Below are positions 53,284-62,247 of a DNA stretch of 64,000 nt, piece by piece (within the stretch, counting starts at the first letter, position 1; every line of letters begins with the position of its first letter). Position numbers and translations under genes: made by a program. The DNA comes from an uncultured Draconibacterium sp. (GTDB lineage: Bacteria > Bacteroidota > Bacteroidia > Bacteroidales > Prolixibacteraceae). The DNA lies in contig NZ_OY781884.1 of NCBI RefSeq assembly GCF_963677155.1, forward strand, positions 558,001 through 622,000, written 5' to 3'. The notes under the pieces were generated by a model. The model saw only the letters and a list, made by a program, of their open reading frames with translations, was not told the origin of the DNA and ran no database searches.

Positions 53284-54824
53284 TGTACGTAGATGATTAA
53301 TTTCTGACCAATTTGAATTTTACGCGCATCGCTGATGCTGTTCCATTCCAGTATTTTCTCGGGCGTTACGCCATCGTATTTTTGTGCAATTACATACGGC
53401 GATTCGCCGCTTTTTACAATGTGCTCTACTTTTTTTGACGACTCAGGAACAACAATCCCCGGCAAAGTTGCCGATGCGAATTTCGGAAATACAGTTTTGG
53501 GCTTCTCTTTTTTAGCTGTTTCCTGCTGAAGACCGCGATAATAATCAGCGTTTTCGTCGTCGACAAAAATATCGAGTGTTTTACCTGCCTGAATTTTGCG
53601 CTCGTCGTAAATATTGTTCCAGTATTTCAGGTCGGCTACATGTACATCGTAATCTTCTGCAATAAATCCCAGCACATCGCCCGATTTTATCCTGTATTTG
53701 ATTTTTGTTTTCCCTTCAATTTCCAGATCCTTTACCTTCTCGCCCACATACTGACGATTGGGTGCCGGCGGATATTCAATTTTTTGTGCCACCACCTCAA
53801 ACAACGTTGAATCGACACCATTATATATGGAGTCCTGCAAAAACAGAAAGTCTTGTTTCAATTTTTCAGGTAAAGTTATCGATGCCTGTTCAGGAATAAT
53901 GGAATAGGGAAACTGTGGATTTAAAAAGTGTAGTTCATCTTCCGAAATCGGCAACACTGCACTAATCTGCCCGAAATGCGTTTGCAAGCGTACTTTTACT
54001 TCTGCCGTTTTTTGTGGTTCTTGTTCGGAGATAAATTTATTCTGGCTTAAAAATGCGGCTGTTGCCTGGTAAGCCGCAACAAAATCAGTCATTTCTTTTG
54101 GTGCAACTTTCAGCAGTTCGTATACAGAACAATCATTACCACCCGCCCGACGACAAAGATTTTTAATTTCGGTCTTACCAAAAACAAATGCCAACACGGC
54201 TTTTTTCGGATGATCGAATAACGCTTCATTTTTCTTTAATTCCTGAACGGCAGCATGAGTCGCTTTCGAAACATTCAGCCGTTCATCAAGCAGTTTATTG
54301 ATTTGCAAACCATTCAGCACCCCTTGAAAATGTGTCAACTGCCATGCTCCTGCCCTTTTAAACGAACTGCCAGCTTCGCTGTTAAATGCTGAAAGTACTG
54401 CCGGCAAATACTGCAAATCTTCACCAAGCCCTGCTTTATCCAACTCCGCTTTTATTTCAGGCTGATAATAATAGAAACTTTTGATGAAAATTGCCTTATC
54501 GGGTGCAGGTAAATGATCTAAAACGGAAAAATAAGTTTCGAATTCATCAGGCTTATGAGCATATTCTTTCGCCTCCTTTAGTTCCCGCTTCATCGTTTGA
54601 CGGTTTGCCAACTCCAGTTTTCCAGGAAAAAAAGCAGCATTATTCCATGGGTATCTAAAAACCTGCTGATGAATATTTTTCAGCAAACGAGATTGGAAAT
54701 CTTCGTCGTTTATACTGTCTTGCCCCCAATTTAACAGGGGAACAAACAACAGCAAAACCACAAAAATTCCTATTAAAGAACCCGGCTTATTTTGTTCGAA
54801 TCGTTTCAAATACAATTTTTGCAA
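53280..54824 (-). CDS. LysM protein with degenerate MltD-like transglycosylase domain
   Basis: First gene of the O-acetylation-type operon. N-terminal membrane anchor/signal at about 15-33, an SLT/MltD-like domain at about 95-260, and two LysM modules at about 373-420 and 465-513 that bind peptidoglycan or chitin-like chains. In MltD the catalytic Glu lies in a VESAF motif; here the segment reads LPAVLSAFNS with Leu144 (CTT, 54393-54395), while AGAWQLT downstream is kept. It is therefore probably a binding or scaffold protein, not a lyase. No ATG precedes the anchor; the start is TTG at 54824 or another TTG three or five codons later. Confidence 0.85.
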   Translation of the reverse strand: MQKLYLKRFEQNKPGSLIGIFVVLLLFVPLLNWGQDSINDEDFQSRLLKNIHQQVFRYPWNNAAFFPGKLELANRQTMKRELKEAKEYAHKPDEFETYFSVLDHLPAPDKAIFIKSFYYYQPEIKAELDKAGLGEDLQYLPAVLSAFNSEAGSSFKRAGAWQLTHFQGVLNGLQINKLLDERLNVSKATHAAVQELKKNEALFDHPKKAVLAFVFGKTEIKNLCRRAGGNDCSVYELLKVAPKEMTDFVAAYQATAAFLSQNKFISEQEPQKTAEVKVRLQTHFGQISAVLPISEDELHFLNPQFPYSIIPEQASITLPEKLKQDFLFLQDSIYNGVDSTLFEVVAQKIEYPPAPNRQYVGEKVKDLEIEGKTKIKYRIKSGDVLGFIAEDYDVHVADLKYWNNIYDERKIQAGKTLDIFVDDENADYYRGLQQETAKKEKPKTVFPKFASATLPGIVVPESSKKVEHIVKSGESPYVIAQKYDGVTPEKILEWNSISDARKIQIGQKLIIYVQ

Positions 54825-54984
54825 AAATGTACCGCAAAAATATGATTTCCGATTAAACAGCCGACAATTATTATTAAGGAATTGCGTAAAAATACCACGA
54901 GTATCTGGTTAGAAATCAGAAATGCCTTACCTCCCAACCAAAAATTGCAATAACAAATCGATATTTATGAAATAATCGCCCCGC

Positions 54985-55021
54985 CCGTTCCCCTATTGGG
55001 AGCTCCCCTAAAAAGGGGAGC
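54985..55021. repeat. GC-rich hairpin repeat
   Basis: GCTCCCC (55002-55008) and GGGGAGC (55015-55021) pair around TAAAAA, and TCCC/GGGA arms precede it. There is no T-run on either strand, so it is more likely a REP-like element than a terminator, though it follows the acyl-CoA synthetase stop. Confidence 0.55.
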
Positions 55022-55058
55022 ATGTTTAGAACAAGACTGTAGCAAAACGAACATGCGA

Positions 55059-56717
55059 CTAAACCACATGATCGCGCTCACGAATTTCCACCCGGCGAAT
55101 TTTTCCGCTGATGGTTTTTGGCAGCTCATTAACAAACTCAATTTGCCGCGGATATTTATACGGAGCAGTTACCTCTTTTACGTGATTTTGTAACTCTTTT
55201 GCCAACTCATCGCCAGCACGGTCTTTATAATTCGGAGCCAAAACAACAGTAGCTTTTACAATCTGTCCACGAATTTCGTCAGGAACTCCTGTAATAGCAC
55301 ATTCTATGACAGCAGGGTGTGTCATCAGCGCACTCTCCACTTCGAAAGGCCCGATACGGTAACCTGAGCTTTTAATCACATCATCGGCACGACCAACAAA
55401 CCACAAATAGCCATCTTCATCTTTCCAGGCCAAATCTCCGGTGTAATAAACTCCATCCGACATGGCTTCGTCGGTCAATTGTTTATTGCGGTAATAGCCA
55501 TCAAACAATCCGGCCGGATAATCTTTATCGATACGAATTACAATTTGCCCCTGCTCTCCGGCTTCGGCAGATCGTCCTTCCGAAGTCAGCAGATCGATAT
55601 CGTAGTGCGGACTTGGAAGTCCCATCGAACCCGGTTTTGGTTCAACCCATGGCGAAGTAAAAACCGACAACGTTGTTTCACTTTGTCCGTAACCTTCGCG
55701 CAGTTTAATTCCTGTTAAGTCGTAAAAACGATTGTAAACCTCAGGATTTAATGCTTCTCCGGCAATGGTGCACCATTCCAGCGCCGACAAATCGTATTTG
55801 CTAATATCTTCCCGAATTAAAAAGCGGAAGATAGTTGGCGGGGCACAAAGCGATGTAACCTGGTATTTCGAAAGCACCTCCAGAATATCGGAAGGCGTAA
55901 ATTTTTCATGATCATATACGAATACAGATGCGCCAACCAGCCACTGACCATACAATTTTCCCCACACAGCTTTCAACCAGCCAGTATCAGCAATGGTTAA
56001 ATGCAAACTGTTGTGATGAAGGTTTTGCCAGTATTTAGCCGTAACAATGTGCGCCAGCGGATAAACACTGTCGAGTACCACCATTTTCGGATCGCCGGTA
56101 GTTCCCGATGTAAAACTTACAATTATTGGATCGTCATTTTTTGTAGGTTCTGCAGGACGCTGAAAGGGCTCTGCATTTTCAATTCCTTTATGAAAATCTT
56201 CCCAACCTTCGGGAATAACCGGCCCTATCGAAACCACCTTTTCAATGGATGGCGATTCGGGCAAAGCATCATTTACATGCGTGGTAATCAGCTCATCACC
56301 ATCGCAAACAATAGCTTTTATTGTAGCGGCGTTGTTACGGTAAACAATGTCCTTTTTGGTGAGTAAATGAGTGGCAGGAATAATAACTGCTCCAATTTTA
56401 TGCAATGCAATAATGGTAAACCAAAACTCGGCACGGCGTTTTAAAATGGCCATAACCATATCGCCTTTCCCAATTCCCAGCGACGAAAAATAACCGGCAG
56501 TGCGATCGGTAATTTCTTTTAGTTCGCCGAAAGTGTAAGTCCGGCTCTCGCCTTTATCGTTTGTCCAGAGTAAAGCCCTTTTGTTGGGTTCTTCTTCTGC
56601 CCAGCCATCAACCACGTCGTAGGCAAAGTTGAAATCCTCCGGAATAATTAACTCGTAATTGGCTTTAAAATCCTCAAAGTCGGAAAAAGCAGTCTGTTTT
56701 AAATATTTTTCAATCAT
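55059..56717 (-). CDS. AMP-binding acyl-CoA synthetase (acetyl/medium-chain type)
   Basis: Activates a short or medium carboxylic acid to its CoA thioester through an acyl-AMP. The 552 residues have the P-loop-like VSFTSGTTGDPKMV near 188, GYGQSETT near 345, YYTGDLAWKDEDGY near 422 and the C-terminal lysine in LPKTISGKIRR. Length and motifs fit ACSM-like enzymes rather than the 650-residue Acs. It starts 16 nt after an XRE-cupin regulator on the same strand, a pairing that suggests control by it. Confidence 0.92.
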   Translation of the reverse strand: MIEKYLKQTAFSDFEDFKANYELIIPEDFNFAYDVVDGWAEEEPNKRALLWTNDKGESRTYTFGELKEITDRTAGYFSSLGIGKGDMVMAILKRRAEFWFTIIALHKIGAVIIPATHLLTKKDIVYRNNAATIKAIVCDGDELITTHVNDALPESPSIEKVVSIGPVIPEGWEDFHKGIENAEPFQRPAEPTKNDDPIIVSFTSGTTGDPKMVVLDSVYPLAHIVTAKYWQNLHHNSLHLTIADTGWLKAVWGKLYGQWLVGASVFVYDHEKFTPSDILEVLSKYQVTSLCAPPTIFRFLIREDISKYDLSALEWCTIAGEALNPEVYNRFYDLTGIKLREGYGQSETTLSVFTSPWVEPKPGSMGLPSPHYDIDLLTSEGRSAEAGEQGQIVIRIDKDYPAGLFDGYYRNKQLTDEAMSDGVYYTGDLAWKDEDGYLWFVGRADDVIKSSGYRIGPFEVESALMTHPAVIECAITGVPDEIRGQIVKATVVLAPNYKDRAGDELAKELQNHVKEVTAPYKYPRQIEFVNELPKTISGKIRRVEIRERDHVV

Positions 56718-56733
56718 GTAGCGTCAAATTTTA

Positions 56734-57288
56734 TTATAGAATTACGGCCAGAAATTTTACTATTTTTCCCTCCAATGCTTTCATTCCGTGCGGAAGTGTA
56801 GCATCGAAATAAAGGCTGTCTCCTTCGTTCAATGTTAATTCGTGTCCTCCGACACTCAGCAGCATTTTACCTTCCAAAACATAGTTCATTTCCTGTCCGT
56901 TGTGACTATTCAGATGAATTGGCTTTTCTTCAGCATCCGGCTCAATGGTTACAATAAACGGATCGGCTTTCCGTCCTGTAAACCCCGATGCCAGGGCCTG
57001 GTATTTATACGCCCGGGTACGTTCCATGGCAGTTCCCTGTCCGGCCCGGGTTAAATAAAACGATTTCATATGGGGTTCATCGCCAAACAGCAATGCCGTT
57101 AACCCAATATTATATTTTTTCGATATGTTTTCGAGAACTCCAATTGGAATATCCGTTTTTCCGCTTTCGTAATCCTCGTATTCTTCGGCGGACACTCTGC
57201 AGCTTGTAGCTATTTCATCAACAGAAAGATTGAGCATATCGCGTAAACCTCTTAGCCTCATGGCTATTTCTTTAATTTGGCCGTTCAT
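56734..57288 (-). CDS. XRE-family regulator with C-terminal cupin
   Basis: A 184-residue cytoplasmic regulator. The helix-turn-helix spans about 8-62 (LSVDEIATSCRVSAEEYEDY), the cupin_2 sensor domain about 105-184 (HLNSHNGQEMNYVLEGKM, LYFDATLPHG). Such proteins sense small metabolites. Coupled to the acyl-CoA synthetase 16 nt downstream, probably as its regulator. Confidence 0.92.
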   Translation of the reverse strand: MNGQIKEIAMRLRGLRDMLNLSVDEIATSCRVSAEEYEDYESGKTDIPIGVLENISKKYNIGLTALLFGDEPHMKSFYLTRAGQGTAMERTRAYKYQALASGFTGRKADPFIVTIEPDAEEKPIHLNSHNGQEMNYVLEGKMLLSVGGHELTLNEGDSLYFDATLPHGMKALEGKIVKFLAVIL

Positions 57289-57419
57289 AATGTTTAGTTT
57301 CTATTGCTTAGTTAACGACAAAGTTATTGCTTTTTGCGTCAAACTGCTCTCTTTTTCGAACTATTGACACAATTAGTCGCATATTTTAATTTAAAGGAAA
57401 GAATGAACCGCTAAACGAA

Positions 57420-59543
57420 CTAGAGGTTCTCGAAAAAATACTGACTTACCTTTTCCATCAGGTGAACCCGATCTTTCCCGCGTACATTATGCGGATGAAT
57501 CGGGTAAGCAAAAAAGTCAACCTGCTTGTTCTGCTTTACACATTCGCGCAAGAATTTCATACTGTGTTGCATTACCACAGTTTTATCCTGTACGCCGTGA
57601 ATCAACATCAGTTTTCCTTCCAGGTTCTCGATGTAATTGGTCATGTTTGCATTCTTATATCCGTCAGGATTTTCCTGCGGCATATCCATGTAGCGCTCGC
57701 CGTACATAATTTCGTACATGCTCCAGTCAACCACCGGGCCACCGGCAACTGCCACTTTAAAAATCTCAGGATGTTTCAGTTTCAGATTTAACGTCATAAA
57801 ACCGCCGTAACTCCATCCGTGAACACCAATCCTGTCGGCATCAACATAAGGCAAAGAAAGCAGGTATTCAATTCCCTGCATCTGGTCTTCGGTTTCCAAT
57901 ACACCCAAATTTCGGTGAATGGCAGTTTCAAACGCACGGCCACGATTTGAGGTTCCGCGGTTATCGAGCGTAAAAGCAATGTAACCCTGCGAAGCCATAT
58001 AGTATTGCCACCAGCGCGCCTGATTGTGCCAGCTTTTGGTTACCAGTTGCGAGTGAGGTCCGCCATAAACATAAACTACAACGGGATATTTTTTAGTGGG
58101 GTCAAAATTATTCGGCAAAATCAATCGTCCGTACAAATCATATTTTCCGTCTTTTGTTTTTAAGGTTACCAGTTTGTTTTCGCCAAGTTGATAGTCTGCA
58201 AGCGGATCTTCTGACTCGAAAATAGTTCGTTTGTCTTTTCCGTTTGCTGCAATTAAATCAACTTTCCCCGGCACCTCATTTGCCGACCAACGATCGATCA
58301 GATAAGTTGCATCGGGACTCAAACTTCCACTATGCACACCTGTTTCGGTAGAAAGTCGCTCTGTTTTGCCGGATTTTACATTCACTGTATAAATGTTATT
58401 TTGCAACGGATCGTCAATGGTCGCTTCAACAAACAAGGTCTTTTCTTTTGCATCGAAACCAAGCATTTTGGTTACTTCCCACTCCCCTTTTGTAATTTGC
58501 TTCACTAGCTCGCCATTGGTGTTGTATTTGTATACATGAAACCATCCATCCTGACGGCTCAGGTAATAAAATTCGTTTGGATTTACTTTCGAAAACTGAA
58601 TGGGGTAAAGCGGTTCCACATATGTTTCAGCCGATTCTTCAAAAAGTGTTTTCACTTTTTCGCCGGTTGCCACATCGTAACAATTTAACTGCATGTGGTT
58701 TTGTTCGCGGTTCAACTCCGCCATGTAAATGTATTTTTCATCGGGCGACCAGGCCACATTGGTAAGAAAATGATCCAGTGGTTCCCCGGTTTTCAGGAAG
58801 GTTGTTTTTCCTGTTTCGATATTATAAACGCCCAAAGTTACATGATGACTTGCCATTCCTGCCATTGGGTATTTTACCGGTGTGTATTCGGCTTCGCGAG
58901 CCATAAAATCAACCAGCGGGTAATCTTTCACCATACTCTCGTCTTTGCGGTAGAAAGCCACAAAATTTCCTTCGGGCGAATTGAAAATACCGCCAGATAT
59001 GCCAAATTCGTTACGGTGAACCGTTTGTCCGTTTACAATTCCGTTACCGCCATCGCTGGTAATTTGTTTTGTTGTTCCGTTAGCCAGCGCGATAAATAAA
59101 TCATCTCCCTGAGTGAAAGCCACAAATTTTCCGTTTTCTGAGAAACTTGCATTCTCTGCTTTTTCAGGAAGTTCAATCTGAAGCTTTACTTCCTTTTTAT
59201 CCAGGTCAACCATCCAATATTTATTAGCCGACAAAAACAGAAGATCTGTTTCGTTAATCCAGCGGTATAATGGAATGCGTTTTAAGTTTACACCGGTAAT
59301 TTCGTTTAACTCGCTGAACGAAAAAACCGTATTTTTTTCACCTGTCTTTGCCGACTCAGATACGACAGATGTATCTTCAACAAAAGAAAAATGTTCATCA
59401 TCTAACCATTGTAAACCCGACATTGACTCGGGATACAAATACGAATACCGCCCGTAAACGGCATCTTCCAGGCTCATTTGTTTGGTTTGGGCAAAAGCAA
59501 AAGCCTGAACAAAAAGGAAAAGAATAATTATACTTCGACGCAT
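57420..59543 (-). CDS. S9-family dipeptidyl peptidase IV
   Basis: Secreted serine exopeptidase that removes N-terminal Xaa-Pro/Ala dipeptides. I start it at the ATG at 59543, which puts the signal peptide (ending AFAFAQ) at the N-terminus; the longer reading adds 19 unlikely residues. 707 residues; beta-propeller about 70-480, alpha/beta-hydrolase domain after. The catalytic triad is S578 in GWSYGGF, D653 in GVQDKTV and H685 in HPHNVRG. Monocistronic. Confidence 0.94.
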   Translation of the reverse strand: MRRSIIILFLFVQAFAFAQTKQMSLEDAVYGRYSYLYPESMSGLQWLDDEHFSFVEDTSVVSESAKTGEKNTVFSFSELNEITGVNLKRIPLYRWINETDLLFLSANKYWMVDLDKKEVKLQIELPEKAENASFSENGKFVAFTQGDDLFIALANGTTKQITSDGGNGIVNGQTVHRNEFGISGGIFNSPEGNFVAFYRKDESMVKDYPLVDFMAREAEYTPVKYPMAGMASHHVTLGVYNIETGKTTFLKTGEPLDHFLTNVAWSPDEKYIYMAELNREQNHMQLNCYDVATGEKVKTLFEESAETYVEPLYPIQFSKVNPNEFYYLSRQDGWFHVYKYNTNGELVKQITKGEWEVTKMLGFDAKEKTLFVEATIDDPLQNNIYTVNVKSGKTERLSTETGVHSGSLSPDATYLIDRWSANEVPGKVDLIAANGKDKRTIFESEDPLADYQLGENKLVTLKTKDGKYDLYGRLILPNNFDPTKKYPVVVYVYGGPHSQLVTKSWHNQARWWQYYMASQGYIAFTLDNRGTSNRGRAFETAIHRNLGVLETEDQMQGIEYLLSLPYVDADRIGVHGWSYGGFMTLNLKLKHPEIFKVAVAGGPVVDWSMYEIMYGERYMDMPQENPDGYKNANMTNYIENLEGKLMLIHGVQDKTVVMQHSMKFLRECVKQNKQVDFFAYPIHPHNVRGKDRVHLMEKVSQYFFENL

Positions 59544-59636
59544 TTCTTTGAATTTAATATTGAAGCCCGAAAGTAGTAAAAGTTCTGCGTAATCTGCCAT
59601 GAGAAGATTCAGGGTTTAATACTTTTAAGAAACGCA

Positions 59637-59668
59637 AAAGATTCCATCTTAAAGAAAAATGGAATCCC
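59637..59668 (-). terminator. Weak terminator after the vWA gene
   Basis: GATTCCAT (59640-59647) pairs with ATGGAATC (59659-59666) around an 11-nt loop; on minus it is followed by a short T-run. Confidence 0.45.
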
Positions 59669-59687
59669 TGTGCTTATTGTTGAAACG

Positions 59688-61532
59688 TTATTTTTCTTCG
59701 GCCACCAACTTCAGGTCGTCTACAGCTTTTACCAAACGGATAAATTCGCTACGATATCCTTCCTTGTCGGCACCTTTTGCTCCTTCGGCAAGTTTCACCA
59801 CCGAATCAATGGTTGTATTTCCCGCAAACTCCGATTTACGCAACAACATACCAAACGAGGCTACGGCTGCAGAAAAACGAAAATTATCTGAAGTTTCCAC
59901 ATTTAAGTTATTTTCCACAGGCAATTCCAACAAGCGACTTTCGTGTTCGTCCGGTTTTTTGTAACGCAATTTTATCGTCAGCAACTCATCTCCGTTTTTT
60001 CCTGAAACCGTTTTACTTGTTTGATATTTTAGCGGATCTACAGAAGGTGTATCAGTATCTGCTCCGGCAGGAACAACTTCATAAAGTGCAGTTACCGTAT
60101 GTCCTGCTCCGATTTCTCCGGCATCTTTTTTATCATCGTTAAAATCCTCATCGTTCAGTAAACGATTTTCGTACCCCACTAAACGATATGCTTTTACCTG
60201 TTTTGGGTTAAATTCCAACTGAAATTTTACGTCTTTTGCAATGGTAAAAAGGGTCCCACCAAATTCGCTTACAAGAACTTTTCGTGCTTCCTGAATATTA
60301 TCGATATACGCATAGTTTCCATTTCCTTTATCAGCAATGGTTTCCATTTTATCGTCTTTTATATTACCTGAGCCAAAGCCCAAAACCGAAATAGACACAC
60401 CATTTTCACGTTTTTGTTCCACCAGGCGTTCCATTTCTGAAGTACTTGAAACACCCACATTAAAATCGCCATCGGTAGCAAGAATAATCCGGTTGTTTCC
60501 ACCTTCAATAAAATTCTCTTCGGCAATTTTGTAGGCCAGTTTTATACCTGCTCCTCCGGCTGTTGAACCACCTGCATTTAATTTCTGAAGCGCATTAATA
60601 ATTTTAGTTTTTTGATTTCCGGGTGTTGAATCCAGTACTTTTCCGGCAGCTCCTGCATAAACAACAATCGCCACACGGTCGTTCGGACGAAGTTCGTTCA
60701 CCAACATTTTAAACGCGCGTTTTAGCAAAGGCAATTTCTGCGGAGAATTCATAGAACCAGAAACATCAAACAAAAACACCAGGTTAGAGGGAGGTAATTC
60801 CGTTTTATCGAAACTTTTACCTTTCAGGCCAATATGCATCAGGTAATTTTCGCTATTCCAGGGACAAGCCGAAACTTCTGTTGAAACACTAAACGGGTGT
60901 TCGCCCTGTGGTTCAGGATAATCGTACGAAAAATAGTTGATCATTTCTTCAATACGAACGGCATCAACGGGAGGTAAATTCCCGGAATTTAAGTACCTGC
61001 GTACATTGGAATACGAAGCATTATCAACATCAATAGAAAAAGTAGACAAAGGATTAACCCGTACATTTCTAAATCCATTTTCATGAATTGTTGAATAATT
61101 TTCAGTGTTCCAATCAAAATTATCATTCACTACCGAAGGAGAAAAGATGGCGCTTTTCTGCATCGATACAGCGCCGGTAATCATCGCTCGGTCCTGGCTT
61201 CCGTAACCAACCACCACAACTTCCTCACAATTAACCTGGGCGTTGGTCATTTTTACATTTATCGTATTCGCTTCACTTATTCGTACTTTTTCGGTTTCCA
61301 TTCCAATAAACGAAAACACCAGTTTTTTATCCTTTGGGGTTACTCTAATACTGTAATAACCTTTTATATCAGTAAGTGTTCCGCGCGATGTATTCTGAAC
61401 CATTACTGTTACTCCCGGAAGCGGAGCACCTGATTCGTCGCTAACGGTACCCGAAATGATTCGTTGTTCTGTTGCCATGCCAATACCCGAAAAAATGAGA
61501 ATAATGGCCAGTGAGATAATAAATTGTTTCAT
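59688..61532 (-). CDS. vWA-domain (YfbK-like) protein with SusC-style N-terminal domain
   Basis: A 614-residue envelope protein from the ATG at 61532. The leader (about 1-22) is followed by a carboxypeptidase-regulatory-like domain (about 24-98; SGAPLPGVTVMVQNTSRG) and the motif EEVVVVGYGSQ (103-113), as in SusC TonB boxes. Next come a YfbK N-terminal part (about 145-245), a vWA domain with an intact MIDAS (D256xS258xS260 in FDVSGS; later LATDGDFNVG), and the YfbK C-terminal domain. YfbK proteins have no firmly known function. It is divergent from the ECF sigma/anti-sigma genes, the latter carrying the same two N-terminal elements, so the three probably form a unit. Confidence 0.88.
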   Translation of the reverse strand: MKQFIISLAIILIFSGIGMATEQRIISGTVSDESGAPLPGVTVMVQNTSRGTLTDIKGYYSIRVTPKDKKLVFSFIGMETEKVRISEANTINVKMTNAQVNCEEVVVVGYGSQDRAMITGAVSMQKSAIFSPSVVNDNFDWNTENYSTIHENGFRNVRVNPLSTFSIDVDNASYSNVRRYLNSGNLPPVDAVRIEEMINYFSYDYPEPQGEHPFSVSTEVSACPWNSENYLMHIGLKGKSFDKTELPPSNLVFLFDVSGSMNSPQKLPLLKRAFKMLVNELRPNDRVAIVVYAGAAGKVLDSTPGNQKTKIINALQKLNAGGSTAGGAGIKLAYKIAEENFIEGGNNRIILATDGDFNVGVSSTSEMERLVEQKRENGVSISVLGFGSGNIKDDKMETIADKGNGNYAYIDNIQEARKVLVSEFGGTLFTIAKDVKFQLEFNPKQVKAYRLVGYENRLLNDEDFNDDKKDAGEIGAGHTVTALYEVVPAGADTDTPSVDPLKYQTSKTVSGKNGDELLTIKLRYKKPDEHESRLLELPVENNLNVETSDNFRFSAAVASFGMLLRKSEFAGNTTIDSVVKLAEGAKGADKEGYRSEFIRLVKAVDDLKLVAEEK

Positions 61533-61647
61533 GATAATAAGTTTTAAAATTTTGATTTCACTAACAGGATGCAACAGCTGATAGAATTCCATAAAAAGTT
61601 TTTAATAAAATTGAATTATCTTACTTTTAGCTGCGATTAAAACCAAA

Positions 61648-62247
61648 ATGCGGCTTACCCTATTTCAAAAAAATATCAGGAAGCTGAGCGATGACGAATT
61701 GCTCAATCTGTTTCAAAAAAATATTGAAACGGAATATCTTGGTGAGCTTTACAAACGTTATATGCATTTGGTTTACGGAGTTTGCCTGAAATATTACAAA
61801 GACGTTGAACAGGCGAAAGATGCAGTGATTGAAATTTATGAGAAGCTACAGGCGGATCTTCCCAATCAGCAAATAAAAAACTTTAAAAGCTGGCTGTACG
61901 TAGTTACCAAAAATTATTGTTTAATGGAATTGCGTAAAAACAAATCGCGAAAAATAGTTTTAACTTCAAATAACGAAGAACTGACTATTTTTATGGAAAA
62001 TGAAGTGGAATTGCATCCTATTGACAGAGAGAATAACAGCGAAAAGACAGCAAATGCGCTGGAAGATTGTATAAAACGGCTTAAGGCAGAACAAAAACAA
62101 AGTATCCGGTTGTTTTATTTTGAAAGCAAAAGTTACCGCGAAATAGCCGATGAGTTAAAAACCGAAATAAAAAGAATAAAGAGTTTGATTCAGAATGGTA
62201 AGCGCAACCTGAAGATTTGTTTGGAAAGTAAAAATGAGCAGGAATAA
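61648..62247 (+). CDS. ECF-type RNA polymerase sigma factor
   Basis: A 199-residue alternative sigma factor. Region 2 covers about 30-95 (YKRYMHLVYGVCLKYYKDVE) and region 4 about 135-190 (KQSIRLFYFESKSYREIADE), with no region 1 or 3. It overlaps the start of the anti-sigma-like gene by 14 nt, so the two are translationally coupled. Its target promoters are unknown; the divergent vWA gene is a natural candidate. Confidence 0.92.
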   Translation: MRLTLFQKNIRKLSDDELLNLFQKNIETEYLGELYKRYMHLVYGVCLKYYKDVEQAKDAVIEIYEKLQADLPNQQIKNFKSWLYVVTKNYCLMELRKNKSRKIVLTSNNEELTIFMENEVELHPIDRENNSEKTANALEDCIKRLKAEQKQSIRLFYFESKSYREIADELKTEIKRIKSLIQNGKRNLKICLESKNEQE

